Shown: positions 34,971 through 42,975, counted from the first letter of the stretch. The stretch: 64,000 nt of DNA from an uncultured Bacteroidales bacterium (GCA_900315175.1 OMYA01000007.1:62001-126000), one strand, 5' to 3'. Notes: generated by a model not told the origin, from the sequence alone. Program-made: numbers and translations.

Positions 34971-34986
34971 AATTCTTTATTTTAGT

Positions 34987-35075
34987 TGACAATTGAAAAT
35001 TGAGAATTTTTTATTTTCCCGTTCTTTTTGAACCCTTCTTAATTACCAATTCTCAATTATCAATTCTCAATTCAA
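34987..35075. repeat. AATTGAGAATT-type inverted repeat
   Basis: The space between trkA and the nitrilase gene holds AATTGAAAATTGAGAATT (34991-35008) and, inverted, CAATTCTCAATTATCAATTC (from 35047). Both are made of 7-10 bp units related to TTGAGAA. The arms could pair around a 40-base loop. Confidence 0.7.
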
Positions 35076-35837
35076 TCAGTCCCAATCTTTTGCAACAACG
35101 AAATACTGTCTGAATGCGTCCAGTTCGAACTCACTGAGTTCTGCTGTGAAGACACCCTCGCCGGGTTGAGCCTGTTCCACGACGCGGCCTTTCAGGTTGA
35201 GGACCATGCTCTCGCCTTTGTATTCGATGTTGCTGTCGTCGATTCCGACTCTGTTCACGCCCACCACAAACGCCTGATTTTCAATGGCTCTGGCTCTCAG
35301 GAGGACGTTCCACACCTCCGATTTCTTCTTTGGCCATTCAGCGGTGAAGATGGCGATGTCGTACTCGAACTTGCCGTCTTTGAAGCCGTTGCGGTCCCAC
35401 ACCGGGAAACGCAGGTCGTAGCACACGAAAGGCCTGATTCTCCAGCCTTTCCACTCTATCGTGATACGTTCCTCGCCGGGGTTCAGCCCTATCTCGCCTC
35501 CCATGGTGAACAGATGTCTCTTATTATATAAAAAGTATTGTCCGTCGGGCTGCATCCAGATGAAGCTGTTGTAAAAACCTTCATTTTTCAAGATGATGGT
35601 GCCGCAGACAGCGCAATCTTTTTCCTTAGCTTTTTCATGCATCCACTGCATGGTGACGCCGCCCACTTCCTCAGCAAACTCGTTAGGGTCGGCAGGGAAG
35701 CCGGTGGTGAACGTCTCCGGAAACACGATAACATCAGTGTTTTCAACGTTTTTCAGCATCTCGTCGAGATGACGGCGGTTAGCCTCCGGGTCTCTCGCGA
35801 TGACGTCACATTGGATGCAGGTCACTCTCAAATTCAT
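35076..35837 (-). CDS. Nitrilase-family amidohydrolase (omega-amidase type)
   Basis: The 253-residue protein carries the Glu-Lys-Cys triad of the C-N hydrolase superfamily: Glu in VFPETFTTGFPAD near 40, Lys in LYNKRHLFTMGGE near 108 and Cys in RPFVCYDLRFPVW near 140. Length and motif spacing match the YafV/omega-amidase branch, which hydrolyses alpha-ketoglutaramate or alpha-ketosuccinamate. It is transcribed toward trkA and has a divergent outer-membrane protein gene on its other side. Confidence 0.92.
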   Translation of the reverse strand: MNLRVTCIQCDVIARDPEANRRHLDEMLKNVENTDVIVFPETFTTGFPADPNEFAEEVGGVTMQWMHEKAKEKDCAVCGTIILKNEGFYNSFIWMQPDGQYFLYNKRHLFTMGGEIGLNPGEERITIEWKGWRIRPFVCYDLRFPVWDRNGFKDGKFEYDIAIFTAEWPKKKSEVWNVLLRARAIENQAFVVGVNRVGIDDSNIEYKGESMVLNLKGRVVEQAQPGEGVFTAELSEFELDAFRQYFVVAKDWD

Positions 35838-35889
35838 AAAAAATCTCTAAAAAAATCTTACAAATATACTACATTTTATTTTTTTTGCT

Positions 35890-35897
35890 TACTTTTG
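35890..35897 (+). promoter_or_regulatory. Promoter -7 element of outer-membrane protein gene
   Basis: TACTTTTG on the plus strand matches TAnnTTTG and lies 19 bp before the ATG at 35917. A clear -33 element is not seen in the T-rich stretch upstream. Confidence 0.55.
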
Positions 35898-35916
35898 TAA
35901 AAAATTTTTTGAAAAA

Positions 35917-36702
35917 ATGAGAAAGAAATTGGCATTTATAATCCTATTGATGACGGTTTTCGGTATGACTTTGTCGGCACAGACCAAAAGATACGGCTTG
36001 TTTTTCGGCGGAAGCATCAACACCATGAATATCGACAAATCGCTGTACTACGATGACAGTGAGCCGAATACGGTGATGGGTTTTAATCATTACACGCTTG
36101 ACACCACATATTCGGTATCGTATCGTCCTGTCGACAACGCGTCGGTAAAGCCTAACGGGAGCGTGCTTTTCGGAGGATTTTTCGAATATATGGCGAGCGA
36201 CATGGTCGGACTTCAGTTCGAGCTGCTTTACAACCAGTACGGCTATAAGCTGAAAGGCACCGTCGACCAGAAAAACATACTCGACGACAATGTGACAACA
36301 TACGATTACGAGTCAAACCTGAAGATGAGCAACATCACGGCGGCGATTATGATTAAAGTCCACCCCGTAAAATACCTCTCCGTAGACCTCGGCGTGCAGC
36401 CAAGTTATTGTTTCAGAATGACTAAGGAGACGAAGAGAGGGCCGTTCCATAAGAACCACGTTTACGACAGCAAGACGGAATACAGCCCGATGAATGTCGG
36501 CGCTACAGGCGGCTTGACAGCCTACTGGGGCGACGTGTTCTTGTCGGCACGCTACACTATCGGTTTTGCCGATGTGCTGAAACTGAAAACACCTTATAAT
36601 TATACGGAAGACGGCGGCGCCGGAGTGATTAAGTATAATTACGACGATGTAAAATCGAAGACAAGCTCAGTGCAGCTCACTGTGGGGTATAGAATCAGAT
36701 AA
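35917..36702 (+). CDS. Outer-membrane beta-barrel protein (PorT-like)
   Basis: The 261-residue protein has a signal peptide (KKLAFIILLMTVFGMTLSA, cut before QTK). The mature part consists of alternating amphipathic strands (GLFFGGSINTMNI, MVGLQFELLYNQYGYKLKG, LSVDLGVQPSYCF, VFLSARYTIGFADVL) and ends SSVQLTVGYRIR, a typical C-terminal barrel strand with an aromatic and basic end. It belongs to the broad OMP_b-brl group of Bacteroidota. The ligand or function is not readable. It is monocistronic and followed by a large inverted repeat. Confidence 0.82.
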   Translation: MRKKLAFIILLMTVFGMTLSAQTKRYGLFFGGSINTMNIDKSLYYDDSEPNTVMGFNHYTLDTTYSVSYRPVDNASVKPNGSVLFGGFFEYMASDMVGLQFELLYNQYGYKLKGTVDQKNILDDNVTTYDYESNLKMSNITAAIMIKVHPVKYLSVDLGVQPSYCFRMTKETKRGPFHKNHVYDSKTEYSPMNVGATGGLTAYWGDVFLSARYTIGFADVLKLKTPYNYTEDGGAGVIKYNYDDVKSKTSSVQLTVGYRIR

Positions 36703-36709
36703 TCATCCC

Positions 36710-36852
36710 GTCATTTCGAGCAAAACGAAGTGTAGTCGAGACCTGAGCTTGCGAAAGCATTCACCCTTGGTGAATAAATCTCCTGCAGACAGAGATACTT
36801 CAGAATTGTCTGAGATTTCTCCACTCCGCCTTACGGCTCCGGCCGAAATGAC
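36710..36852. repeat. Inverted repeat, GTCATTTCGA family (large copy, left of exosortase gene)
   Basis: A 143-bp unit bounded by GTCATTTCGAG and GGCCGAAATGAC, with internal AAGCATTCACCCTTGGTGAATAAA. The same internal block occurs in reverse orientation in the copy at 37447-37583, so the two copies flank the exosortase-like gene as an inverted pair. Confidence 0.85.
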
Positions 36853-36866
36853 AATAACAAAGAATT

Positions 36867-37472
36867 ATGACAATAAATAAAGAGAAGATAAGGGAGCTTT
36901 ACGCTGACAAGCAGTACCAGACGTATTTCGATGTCGGGCTGTTTTTCGTTTTGATTTTCAGCTTCCACCTGCTTTATATCCTTTGGGAGGGACCGATGGA
37001 TTATTGGCCCATCAAAGGCACCATCGACAAGCTGTTCGTGTGGGCTTCGAAGCTGCTTTTCAACCAGAGCACCTGGGTGCTTGAGCATGTCTTCGGCATG
37101 GATTTCTTCACAAAATGTCAGACCATAATGTTTGAAAACTATCACGACTCATATTCCGCAGTGACGGTGGCGCCCGAATGCACCAGCCTGAAACAATGGA
37201 TGCACTGGCTCTTCCTCATGCTCATTTTCCCCGGCCCGTGGAAACACAAATTATGGTATATCCCCCTCGGCTTGGTGGTAGTGGAGTTCACCAACGTGGT
37301 GAGAATCGTCGGAATCGCCTTGTTTTTAAGACCATATCCTGATTCATTCGCCTTAGCGCATGACGTTATCTTCAAGATAATGTTTTACGTGGTAATCTTC
37401 TTGATGTGGGCAATCTGGAATGATAATTTTCACCATAAAAAGGACCGTCATTTCGACCGGAGCGAAGCGTAG
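36867..37472 (+). CDS. Exosortase/archaeosortase-family membrane protein
   Basis: The 201-residue protein has about five hydrophobic segments and the three residues of the exosortase active site: Cys105 in VAPECTSLKQ, Arg146 in NVVRIVGIA and His165 in LAHDVIFKI. These enzymes cleave and anchor C-terminal sorting signals at the inner membrane, often for polysaccharide-associated surface proteins. No substrate with a PEP-CTERM-like signal is seen in the window. The last residues (KDRHFDRSEA) are translated from the inverted repeat that begins at 37447, so the original stop was probably lost or replaced when the repeat arrived. Confidence 0.85.
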   Translation: MTINKEKIRELYADKQYQTYFDVGLFFVLIFSFHLLYILWEGPMDYWPIKGTIDKLFVWASKLLFNQSTWVLEHVFGMDFFTKCQTIMFENYHDSYSAVTVAPECTSLKQWMHWLFLMLIFPGPWKHKLWYIPLGLVVVEFTNVVRIVGIALFLRPYPDSFALAHDVIFKIMFYVVIFLMWAIWNDNFHHKKDRHFDRSEA

Positions 37473-37583
37473 TGGAGAAATCCTTGTTTAACGGACTTAT
37501 TCAATTGTTCGCGGAAATAGAGGATTTATTCACCAAAGGTGAATGCTTTCGCTTCGCTCAGGTCTCGACAAGCTCGAAATGAC
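37447..37583. repeat. Inverted repeat, GTCATTTCGA family (large copy, right of exosortase gene)
   Basis: A 137-bp unit bounded by GTCATTTCGACCGGAGCGAAGCG and GCTCGAAATGAC. It is roughly the mirror image of the copy at 36710-36852, and its left end encodes the C-terminus of the exosortase-like protein. Confidence 0.85.
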
Positions 37584-37590
37584 AAGAATA

Positions 37591-39384
37591 TTATTCAGCG
37601 GATATTTCTTTCAGCGTCGCCTGATAAGCTGTAAACACGTTGGCTCGCGAGATGTAGCCAAGATATTTGCCGTTGTCGACAATCACGATGTTGTATTTGT
37701 GTGACTCCTCGAACTTTTGGACTATGCTTTCCATGGTCTCGTCGTAGTTTATGACATAGTCGGGATAAACCATGATTTTCTCGACAGGGGTATTGTAAAG
37801 CGAGGTGTCGAACATGAATTTGCGCACGTCGTCGAAGAGGATATGACCTTTAAAAACGCCGTCTTCATCCACCACCGGGAAGATGTTTCTCGATGACGAC
37901 GCTATGATTTTCACCAGGTCGCCCAAAGTCTGGTCAGGCAGCACCGTAGCGAAGTTAGTCTCGATCAAGTGACTGGAAGTCATCATGTTAAGTATGGTCT
38001 CGTCCTTGTTGAACGACACCTTAACACCTTTTTCAGCAATGCTTTGGGTGTAGATAGACTCGCGGAAGAACATACGGTTCACGGCGAGCGACAGTGCCGA
38101 CACTATCATCAGAGGCACCATCAGCGAGTAGCCATTGGTGATTTCAGCGATGAGGAAGATACCTGTCAGAGGGGCGTGCAGCATGCCTGCGATGAGGCCG
38201 CTCATTCCCACGAGGGCGAACTTCGACACATCAAGGCTACCGATACCTAAATTATTGATTATCAAGGCATAGACCACTCCAGTCATCGCACCGAGGAACA
38301 ACGCCGGAGCGAAGGTGCCTCCCACTCCGCCAGCAGCGAAGGTGAGAGAGGTGGCAAACGCCTTGCAGAGAATTATCGCCACAAGAATCAGAATCACAAC
38401 CCAGATATTGTCGCCAAACGATTGAAACAGAGTGTCTTGCAGTATATCAGAAGCCTTGCCGTTGAGGGCAGCGTTGATGGTCTCGTAACCCTCGCCATAC
38501 AACGAAGGGAAGACGAAAATCAAGGCACCGAGGCCTAATGCCGCTATGCCAAAACGGGTCCAAGGGTTTTCCAACTTGCCGAATTTCTTTCCCACACTGA
38601 AATAAACCCTCATGAAATATGCCGAGACGAGTCCGACCACAAGGCCCAGACCCACGTAATACAATGAGTTGGCCGGCACAAACGAGTCTACAATGGTGAT
38701 TTCATATTCAAAGGCCCTCCCGAGGAAATAATACGAGGTGAGGATGGCGCAGAAAGCCGAGATAATGATGGGGATGAGAGCCGTCATGGAGATGTCAATC
38801 ATGAAAACCTCCATGGCAAAGATGACACCCGTGATGGGCGCCTGGAAGATAGACGCCAGAGCCGACGCACCGCCCATGCCTATCAACACGTTGATTTGCT
38901 TCTGGTTAAGCTTCAGAAACTGCCCTATATTGGAGCCTATGGAGCCGCCTGTCGAGACCGAAGGGCCTTCCAATCCGACAGACCCGCCGAAGCCTACCGT
39001 CAGCGCGCTGGTGATGATGGAAGCGAAAGTGGTGTAAGGCTTCACTATGCCTTTGTTTCGCGAAAGCGCATATAACAGCCCAGGGATTCCATGCCCCACC
39101 TCACGCCTGATAACATATCGTATCACAATGATGGTCAATAAGATACCTATTGCAGGCAAGACAAAGAACATCAAGTCGACGTTTCGGTCGAAAGTGCGCA
39201 GATAGAAAAAGAAATCGCGGATTGTATGAGTGAGAAACTTGATGACAACGGCTGCCAAACCAGCCAAAAAGCCGGTCGGAATGGCCAAAAGTATCATGGA
39301 CTGCCTATCGGACAAATGAGCTAAACGCCATTTATTCAATGACTTAAAGAAAAGCTTAGCCCGTGTCTTCAATTTTATTCTCAC
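37591..39384 (-). CDS. ClC chloride channel with CBS domain pair
   Basis: The protein (597 residues from the GTG at 39384) is a ClC family channel or Cl-/H+ antiporter. The selectivity-filter motifs are seen as GGSVGLEGPS near 130, GMGGASALASIFQAPI near 170 and GGVGGTFAPALFLGAMTG near 350. Two CBS domains follow (about 465-590; FATVLPDQTLGDLVKII and VEKIMVYPDYVINYDET). An upstream in-frame ATG at 39504 lies inside the tandem repeat and its translation is repeat sequence, so it is rejected. A -7 element at 39389-39396 places the start of transcription next to the GTG, so the true start may be that codon or a slightly later one. Confidence 0.9.
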   Translation of the reverse strand: MRIKLKTRAKLFFKSLNKWRLAHLSDRQSMILLAIPTGFLAGLAAVVIKFLTHTIRDFFFYLRTFDRNVDLMFFVLPAIGILLTIIVIRYVIRREVGHGIPGLLYALSRNKGIVKPYTTFASIITSALTVGFGGSVGLEGPSVSTGGSIGSNIGQFLKLNQKQINVLIGMGGASALASIFQAPITGVIFAMEVFMIDISMTALIPIIISAFCAILTSYYFLGRAFEYEITIVDSFVPANSLYYVGLGLVVGLVSAYFMRVYFSVGKKFGKLENPWTRFGIAALGLGALIFVFPSLYGEGYETINAALNGKASDILQDTLFQSFGDNIWVVILILVAIILCKAFATSLTFAAGGVGGTFAPALFLGAMTGVVYALIINNLGIGSLDVSKFALVGMSGLIAGMLHAPLTGIFLIAEITNGYSLMVPLMIVSALSLAVNRMFFRESIYTQSIAEKGVKVSFNKDETILNMMTSSHLIETNFATVLPDQTLGDLVKIIASSSRNIFPVVDEDGVFKGHILFDDVRKFMFDTSLYNTPVEKIMVYPDYVINYDETMESIVQKFEESHKYNIVIVDNGKYLGYISRANVFTAYQATLKEISAE

Positions 39385-39388
39385 ATCG

Positions 39389-39396
39389 CAAAAATA
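39389..39396 (-). promoter_or_regulatory. Promoter -7 element of ClC gene
   Basis: TATTTTTG on the minus strand matches TAnnTTTG. A second such element on the plus strand (39441-39448) points into the repeat array, so the region between the ClC gene and the array seems to hold divergent promoters. Confidence 0.5.
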
Positions 39397-39440
39397 AAAA
39401 AATGATTTTATGAATTGAACATTTTTTTGAAAAAAATAAC

Positions 39441-39448
39441 TATTTTTG
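39441..39448 (+). promoter_or_regulatory. Possible -7 element reading into repeat array and GIY-YIG gene
   Basis: TATTTTTG on the plus strand, 5 bp before the first repeat unit. It could drive transcription across the array into the GIY-YIG, exonuclease III and mnmA genes. No convincing -33 element is seen. Confidence 0.4.
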
Positions 39449-39452
39449 CAGT

Positions 39453-39966
39453 TGTCATTTCGACCGGAGCGAAATGAAATGGAGCGAAGCGGAGAAATCC
39501 TCATTTAACGGAAACATTATGAAAAAGGTTATAAAACAATAATAAGGCATAACAAGGATTTCTCGACTCCACTACGTTACGCTCGAAATGACAAGGAGCA
39601 TGTGTCATTTCGACCGGAGCGAAATGAAATGGAGCGAAGTGGAGAAATCCTCTTTTAACAAAAACAATATGAAAAAGGTTATAAAACAATAATAAGGCAT
39701 AACAAGGATTTCTCGACTCCACTACGTTTCGCTCGAAATGACAAGGAGCATGTGTCATTTCGACCGAAGCGAAATGAAATGGAGCGAAGTGGAGAAATCC
39801 TCTTTTAACGGGAACAATATGAAAAAGGTTATAAAACAATAATATGGCATAACAAGGATTTCTCGACTCCACTACGTTTCGCTCGAAATGACAAGGAGCA
39901 TGTGTCATTTCGACTGGAGCGAAATGAAATGGAGCGAAGTGGAGAAATCCTCGATTAACGGGAACA
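39453..39966. repeat. Tandem array, 3 x 150 bp plus a partial fourth unit
   Basis: Units start with TGTCATTTCGAC at 39453, 39603, 39753 and 39903, an exact 150-bp period. Each unit has a left arm (GTCATTTCGACCGGAGCG and on to GGAGAAATCCTC), a short AT-rich centre with ATGAAAAAGGTTATAAAAC, and a right arm (AAGGATTTCTCGACTCC to GCTCGAAATGAC). The arms are imperfect inverted copies of each other. The fourth unit has the left arm only; its centre is replaced by the GIY-YIG gene, and its right arm comes at 40296-40333. Units differ by a few bases. Confidence 0.93.
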
Positions 39967-40332
39967 ATGAAAGAAAGTTATATATACATAGTAACCAATT
40001 TTGACATAACAACTCTATATATTGGAGTTACAAACGATTTAATTAGAAGGGTTTATGAACATAGACATCATCTAAGTAAAGACTCATTTACAGATAAATA
40101 CAATTGTGGAACATGTATATATTATGAAAAGTATAATGATATTAATCAGGCCATTGAAAGAGAGACACAATTAAAGAAATGGAGTAGAAAGAAAAAAGAA
40201 AACCTGATTACTTCTAAGAATCCAGGTTGGGTTAGTTTAGTAAATGATAATGAAATAATAAATATAGATAATACATTGGAAGAAAGCGGGTATAGAGGAT
40301 TTCTCGATTCCGCTCCGCTTCACTCGAAATGA
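39967..40332 (+). CDS. GIY-YIG nuclease, URI/UPF0213 type, inside a repeat
   Basis: The 121-residue protein starts MKESYIYIVTNFDITTLYIGVTNDLIRRVYEHR: the GIY-YIG core in the form YIYIVTN...LYIGVTNDLIRRVYEH, with the catalytic Tyr, Arg and the later Glu (in AIERETQLKKWSR). Single-domain members of this size are common in Bacteroidota and are poorly understood. The gene is far more AT-rich than the exonuclease gene that follows. It lies exactly between the left and right arms of the 150-bp repeat, and its last residues (GFLDSAPLHSK) are translated from the right arm. Its TGA overlaps the ATGAC of the repeat end. This suggests that the gene and the repeats form one genetic element. Confidence 0.88.
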   Translation: MKESYIYIVTNFDITTLYIGVTNDLIRRVYEHRHHLSKDSFTDKYNCGTCIYYEKYNDINQAIERETQLKKWSRKKKENLITSKNPGWVSLVNDNEIINIDNTLEESGYRGFLDSAPLHSK

Positions 40333-40333
40333 C
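40296..40333. repeat. Right arm of the GTCATTTCGA repeat closing the GIY-YIG unit
   Basis: The sequence AGGATTTCTCGATTCCGCTC and on to CTCGAAATGAC corresponds to the right arms of the tandem units and mirrors the left arm at 39903. It overlaps the 3' end of the GIY-YIG gene and stops 7 bp before the start codon of the exonuclease gene. Confidence 0.88.
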
Positions 40334-40340
40334 GGCAAGT

Positions 40341-41105
40341 ATGAAGATAATCAGTTATAATGTAAATGGCATTAGAGCAGCTATCTCAAAGGGCCTGCTC
40401 GAGTGGCTTGACACCGTCTCGCCCGATGTGGTGTGTTTTCAGGAGCTGAAGGCTACTCCCGACCAGATTCCGGTGATGGAGATCGAGGCTATGGGCTATC
40501 ACAGCTACTGGTTCCCGGCACAGAAGAAAGGCTACAGCGGCGTGGGAATCCTCACGAGACAAGAGCCTGACAACGTGGTCTACGGCATGAACAACAAGAA
40601 ATACGACGACGAAGGCCGATTCCTGCGTGCCGACTTCGGCGAGCTGTCGGTGGTGAGCGTGTATCATCCTTCGGGCACCACAGGCGAAGAACGCCAGGAT
40701 TTCAAGATGGAGTGGCTCGATTTCTTCAGAGGATATGTCAACAACCTGCGCAAAGAACGCCCCAACCTCGTGCTTTCAGGCGATTACAACATCTGCCACG
40801 AGGCGATAGACATCCACGACCCTGTGAGAAACGCCACAAACTCAGGCTTCTTGCCGGAAGAACGCCAGTGGTTCACCGACTTTCTGAGCGACGGCTACAT
40901 CGACAGCTTCAGGCATCTCTGCAAGGAGCCGCACCACTATTCCTGGTGGAGCTACCGCGCCAACGCAAGAGCCAACAACAAAGGCTGGCGTATTGATTAT
41001 CATATAGTTACAGACACATTAAAAGACAATATCGTCAATGCGTCGATATTTCCTGAAGCGAAACACTCCGACCATTGTCCAATTTTTGTCGAAATAAACA
41101 AATAA
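40341..41105 (+). CDS. xth: Exodeoxyribonuclease III
   Basis: The protein (254 residues from MKIISYNVNGIRAAISKG) is an AP-endonuclease/exonuclease III. Catalytic motifs are CFQELKATPDQIP near 33 (metal-binding Glu), VYHPSG near 107, LSGDYNICHEAIDIHDP near 146 (Asp and Asn) and SDHCPIFVEI at the end (Asp-His pair). It removes abasic sites and 3' blocks in DNA repair. An ATG four codons upstream (40329) is in frame but belongs to the repeat arm, so 40341 is preferred. mnmA follows after 3 bp. Confidence 0.94.
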   Translation: MKIISYNVNGIRAAISKGLLEWLDTVSPDVVCFQELKATPDQIPVMEIEAMGYHSYWFPAQKKGYSGVGILTRQEPDNVVYGMNNKKYDDEGRFLRADFGELSVVSVYHPSGTTGEERQDFKMEWLDFFRGYVNNLRKERPNLVLSGDYNICHEAIDIHDPVRNATNSGFLPEERQWFTDFLSDGYIDSFRHLCKEPHHYSWWSYRANARANNKGWRIDYHIVTDTLKDNIVNASIFPEAKHSDHCPIFVEINK

Positions 41106-41108
41106 GGT

Positions 41109-42170
41109 ATGAATGTTGCAGCATTAGTATCGGGCGGTGTCGACAGCTCAGTGATAGTGCCTCTCCTCAAGGAGCAAGGCATTGACCCTCATATCTTTTA
41201 CATCAAGATAGGACTCGAGGGCAAGGAGGATCTGATGGACTGCCCTTCGGAGGAAGACATCGAGATAACCACTTATATTGCTAAGAAATACGGCTGCAAG
41301 TTCGATATCGTGGACCTGCAGAAAGAATATTACGACCGTGTGGCGGCATACACCATGGACTCGGTGCGCAAAGGCCTCACCCCCAACCCCGACGTGATGT
41401 GCAACCGCTTCATCAAGTTCGGTGCCTTCGAGGAGAAGGCAGGCTATCAGTTCGACCGCATCGCCACAGGCCACTACGCTCAGCAATGGATTGATAATGA
41501 TGGAGTTGCATGGCTCGGCACGGCCGTCGACACCTTCAAAGACCAGACCGACTTCTTGGCAAGAATCACCTATCCGCAGCTGAAAAAGGCGATGTTTCCT
41601 GTTGGAGGCACCCCGAAGAGCGAGGTGCGTCAATTAGCAGAGAAATATGGTCTCCCAAGCGCTCAACGCCATGATTCTCAGGGCATCTGCTTCTTGGGAA
41701 AGATAAACTACAACGACTATATCCGTGAATATGTCGGCGAGAAGGAAGGCGACATCATAGAGCTCGAGACCGGCAAGAAACTCGGCAAACACAAAGGATT
41801 CTGGTTCCACACCATCGGTCAGCGCAAGGGCTTGGGCTTAGGCGGCGGCCCGTGGTTCGTGGTGAAGAAAGACACAGAAAACAACATAGTCTATGTCTCC
41901 CAAGGTTACGACCCTGAGGCACAATACACCAACATCATCGAACTGGCTGATGTCCAGACGATGAACCCTGTCATCAAATTCGTTGAGGGTCAAAAGGTTA
42001 GATATAAGATACGTCACCAGCCCGAGTTCCGCACCGGCACGCTCAGCATCACCGAAAAAGGATTAAAAATCAACAGTGATGTTATGATTTCCGGTGTCGC
42101 CAGCGGGCAGTTTGGAACGATATATCATGAAACCGAGCCTGTGGTGCTTGGTTCGGGTGTGATAGAGTGA
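41109..42170 (+). CDS. mnmA: tRNA-specific 2-thiouridylase MnmA
   Basis: The 353-residue enzyme has the PP-loop SGGVDSSV at residues 8-15 and the two catalytic Cys: one in NPDVMCNRFIKFG near 98 and one in GICFLGKINYNDYI near 198. It thiolates U34 in the anticodons of tRNA-Lys, Glu and Gln. The HTIGQRKGLGLGGGPWFVV motif near 237 and the C-terminal beta-barrel (VRYKIRHQPEFRTGTL) complete the family layout. It lies 3 bp after xth; the pair probably shares a transcript. Confidence 0.95.
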   Translation: MNVAALVSGGVDSSVIVPLLKEQGIDPHIFYIKIGLEGKEDLMDCPSEEDIEITTYIAKKYGCKFDIVDLQKEYYDRVAAYTMDSVRKGLTPNPDVMCNRFIKFGAFEEKAGYQFDRIATGHYAQQWIDNDGVAWLGTAVDTFKDQTDFLARITYPQLKKAMFPVGGTPKSEVRQLAEKYGLPSAQRHDSQGICFLGKINYNDYIREYVGEKEGDIIELETGKKLGKHKGFWFHTIGQRKGLGLGGGPWFVVKKDTENNIVYVSQGYDPEAQYTNIIELADVQTMNPVIKFVEGQKVRYKIRHQPEFRTGTLSITEKGLKINSDVMISGVASGQFGTIYHETEPVVLGSGVIE

Positions 42171-42185
42171 TTGCTCTTTTTAGTT

Positions 42186-42257
42186 TCTCGCAGATGACGC
42201 AGATTACGCTGATAATCTATTGCTAAAATCTGCTTTATCTGCGTAATCTGCGAGAGA
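42186..42257. repeat. Interspersed repeat, CTCGCAGAT family (short copy)
   Basis: A 72-bp palindromic copy between the convergent ends of mnmA and the membrane-protein gene. It begins TCTCGCAGATGACGCAGATT and ends GCGTAATCTGCGAGAGA. Its arms can form a long stem, so it may end transcription from both sides. Confidence 0.8.
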
Positions 42258-42261
42258 TAAA

Positions 42262-42816
42262 CTATTCAGCGACAGTTTCCGCTACCTTTTTCCAGCCAAG
42301 GAGCACCATGACGAATTCAACGATGAAGCAGATTCCTGCGAGAATCGTACCAATGACAGGAATGATGCTGAAAACACCACCTGCGATACCGATAATCATG
42401 GCAACAAACAACATCTTCATGCCTTCTTTGCCAACGAATGTCTCCGACTTCTTAAGGCCGTTGTAGCCCATAAGCATGAATACACATGACACTATGACTG
42501 CGAGTGGTCCGAGAATCCATCCGACGGCCGGCACAAATCTGAGCATGATTGCCAGAATATGAAGCAAGACGCCATTGCACAAATACTTGGCAAACGGGAC
42601 ATCGGCCGGTTCAACCAAAGATTCCATGTCTTTAAGTCTGATGAAGAATGCTATGTAACCTGAAGCGACGCACACATTAGCAATATTGACAATCCAGCCC
42701 AACAGCGGGATAAAGCTGAACAATGCTGACACCATGCCTGCAATTGCGAACAACATGACATTTTTGTAAATCGCCCCAGTGGTGCGATTCCACAACTGAA
42801 TTTTACTCGTTTCCAT
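42262..42816 (-). CDS. Hypothetical four-helix membrane protein with internal repeat
   Basis: A 184-residue protein with four membrane segments. Two halves echo each other: GMVSALFSFIPLLGWIVNI near 25-45 and GGVFSIIPVIGTILAGI near 148-165, each a Gly- and Pro-rich helix pair with the FSxIPxxG core. No enzyme motif is visible. The gene has a well-formed promoter upstream and stands alone. It may be a small-molecule-permeable or structural membrane protein; no firm family is assigned. Confidence 0.72.
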   Translation of the reverse strand: METSKIQLWNRTTGAIYKNVMLFAIAGMVSALFSFIPLLGWIVNIANVCVASGYIAFFIRLKDMESLVEPADVPFAKYLCNGVLLHILAIMLRFVPAVGWILGPLAVIVSCVFMLMGYNGLKKSETFVGKEGMKMLFVAMIIGIAGGVFSIIPVIGTILAGICFIVEFVMVLLGWKKVAETVAE

Positions 42817-42854
42817 AATGTAATTTTTTAGTTAATAATGAGTTAATTGCGCAA

Positions 42855-42886
42855 CAAAATTAAACACAATAATTTACAATTCCAAA
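42855..42886 (-). promoter_or_regulatory. Promoter of the four-helix membrane-protein gene
   Basis: TAATTTTG (42855-42862) and TTTG (42883-42886) on the minus strand are separated by 20 bp, a full match to the Bacteroidota TTTG-N20-TAnnTTTG promoter. It lies 38 bp before the start codon. Confidence 0.8.
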
Positions 42887-42902
42887 TTTTTTTTGTTTTT
42901 TC

Positions 42903-42941
42903 ACAAAAAATGCGGGGACGCGCTTCGCGCGTCCCCGCATT
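42903..42941 (-). terminator. Intrinsic terminator of EF-G-like gene
   Basis: AATGCGGGGACGCGC and its perfect complement form a 15-bp stem with a 3-base loop (42909-42941). On the minus strand it is followed at once by six T. It lies 34 bp after the stop codon of the EF-G-like gene. Confidence 0.9.
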
Positions 42942-42975
42942 ATCTAATGTCTAATATCTAATGTCTAAAGACTAA

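Noticed and set aside
33705..34985. A 426-codon plus-strand frame opposite trkA
   Set aside because: It mirrors the codon bias of trkA, has many His, Val and Asp without fold motifs, and trkA is an unmistakable gene.
39385..39504. N-terminal extension of the ClC frame from an ATG at 39504
   Set aside because: The first residues (RISPLRSISFRSGRND) are repeat sequence, and a promoter -7 element lies downstream of that ATG.
39501..39908. A 135-codon minus-strand frame over the tandem repeats
   Set aside because: Its translation is a three-fold repeat of the same block and comes wholly from the 150-bp units; it is a by-product of a period divisible by three.
39453..39966. CRISPR-like direct repeats
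   Set aside because: The 150-bp units are nearly identical along their whole length, with no variable spacers, and are inverted-arm elements.
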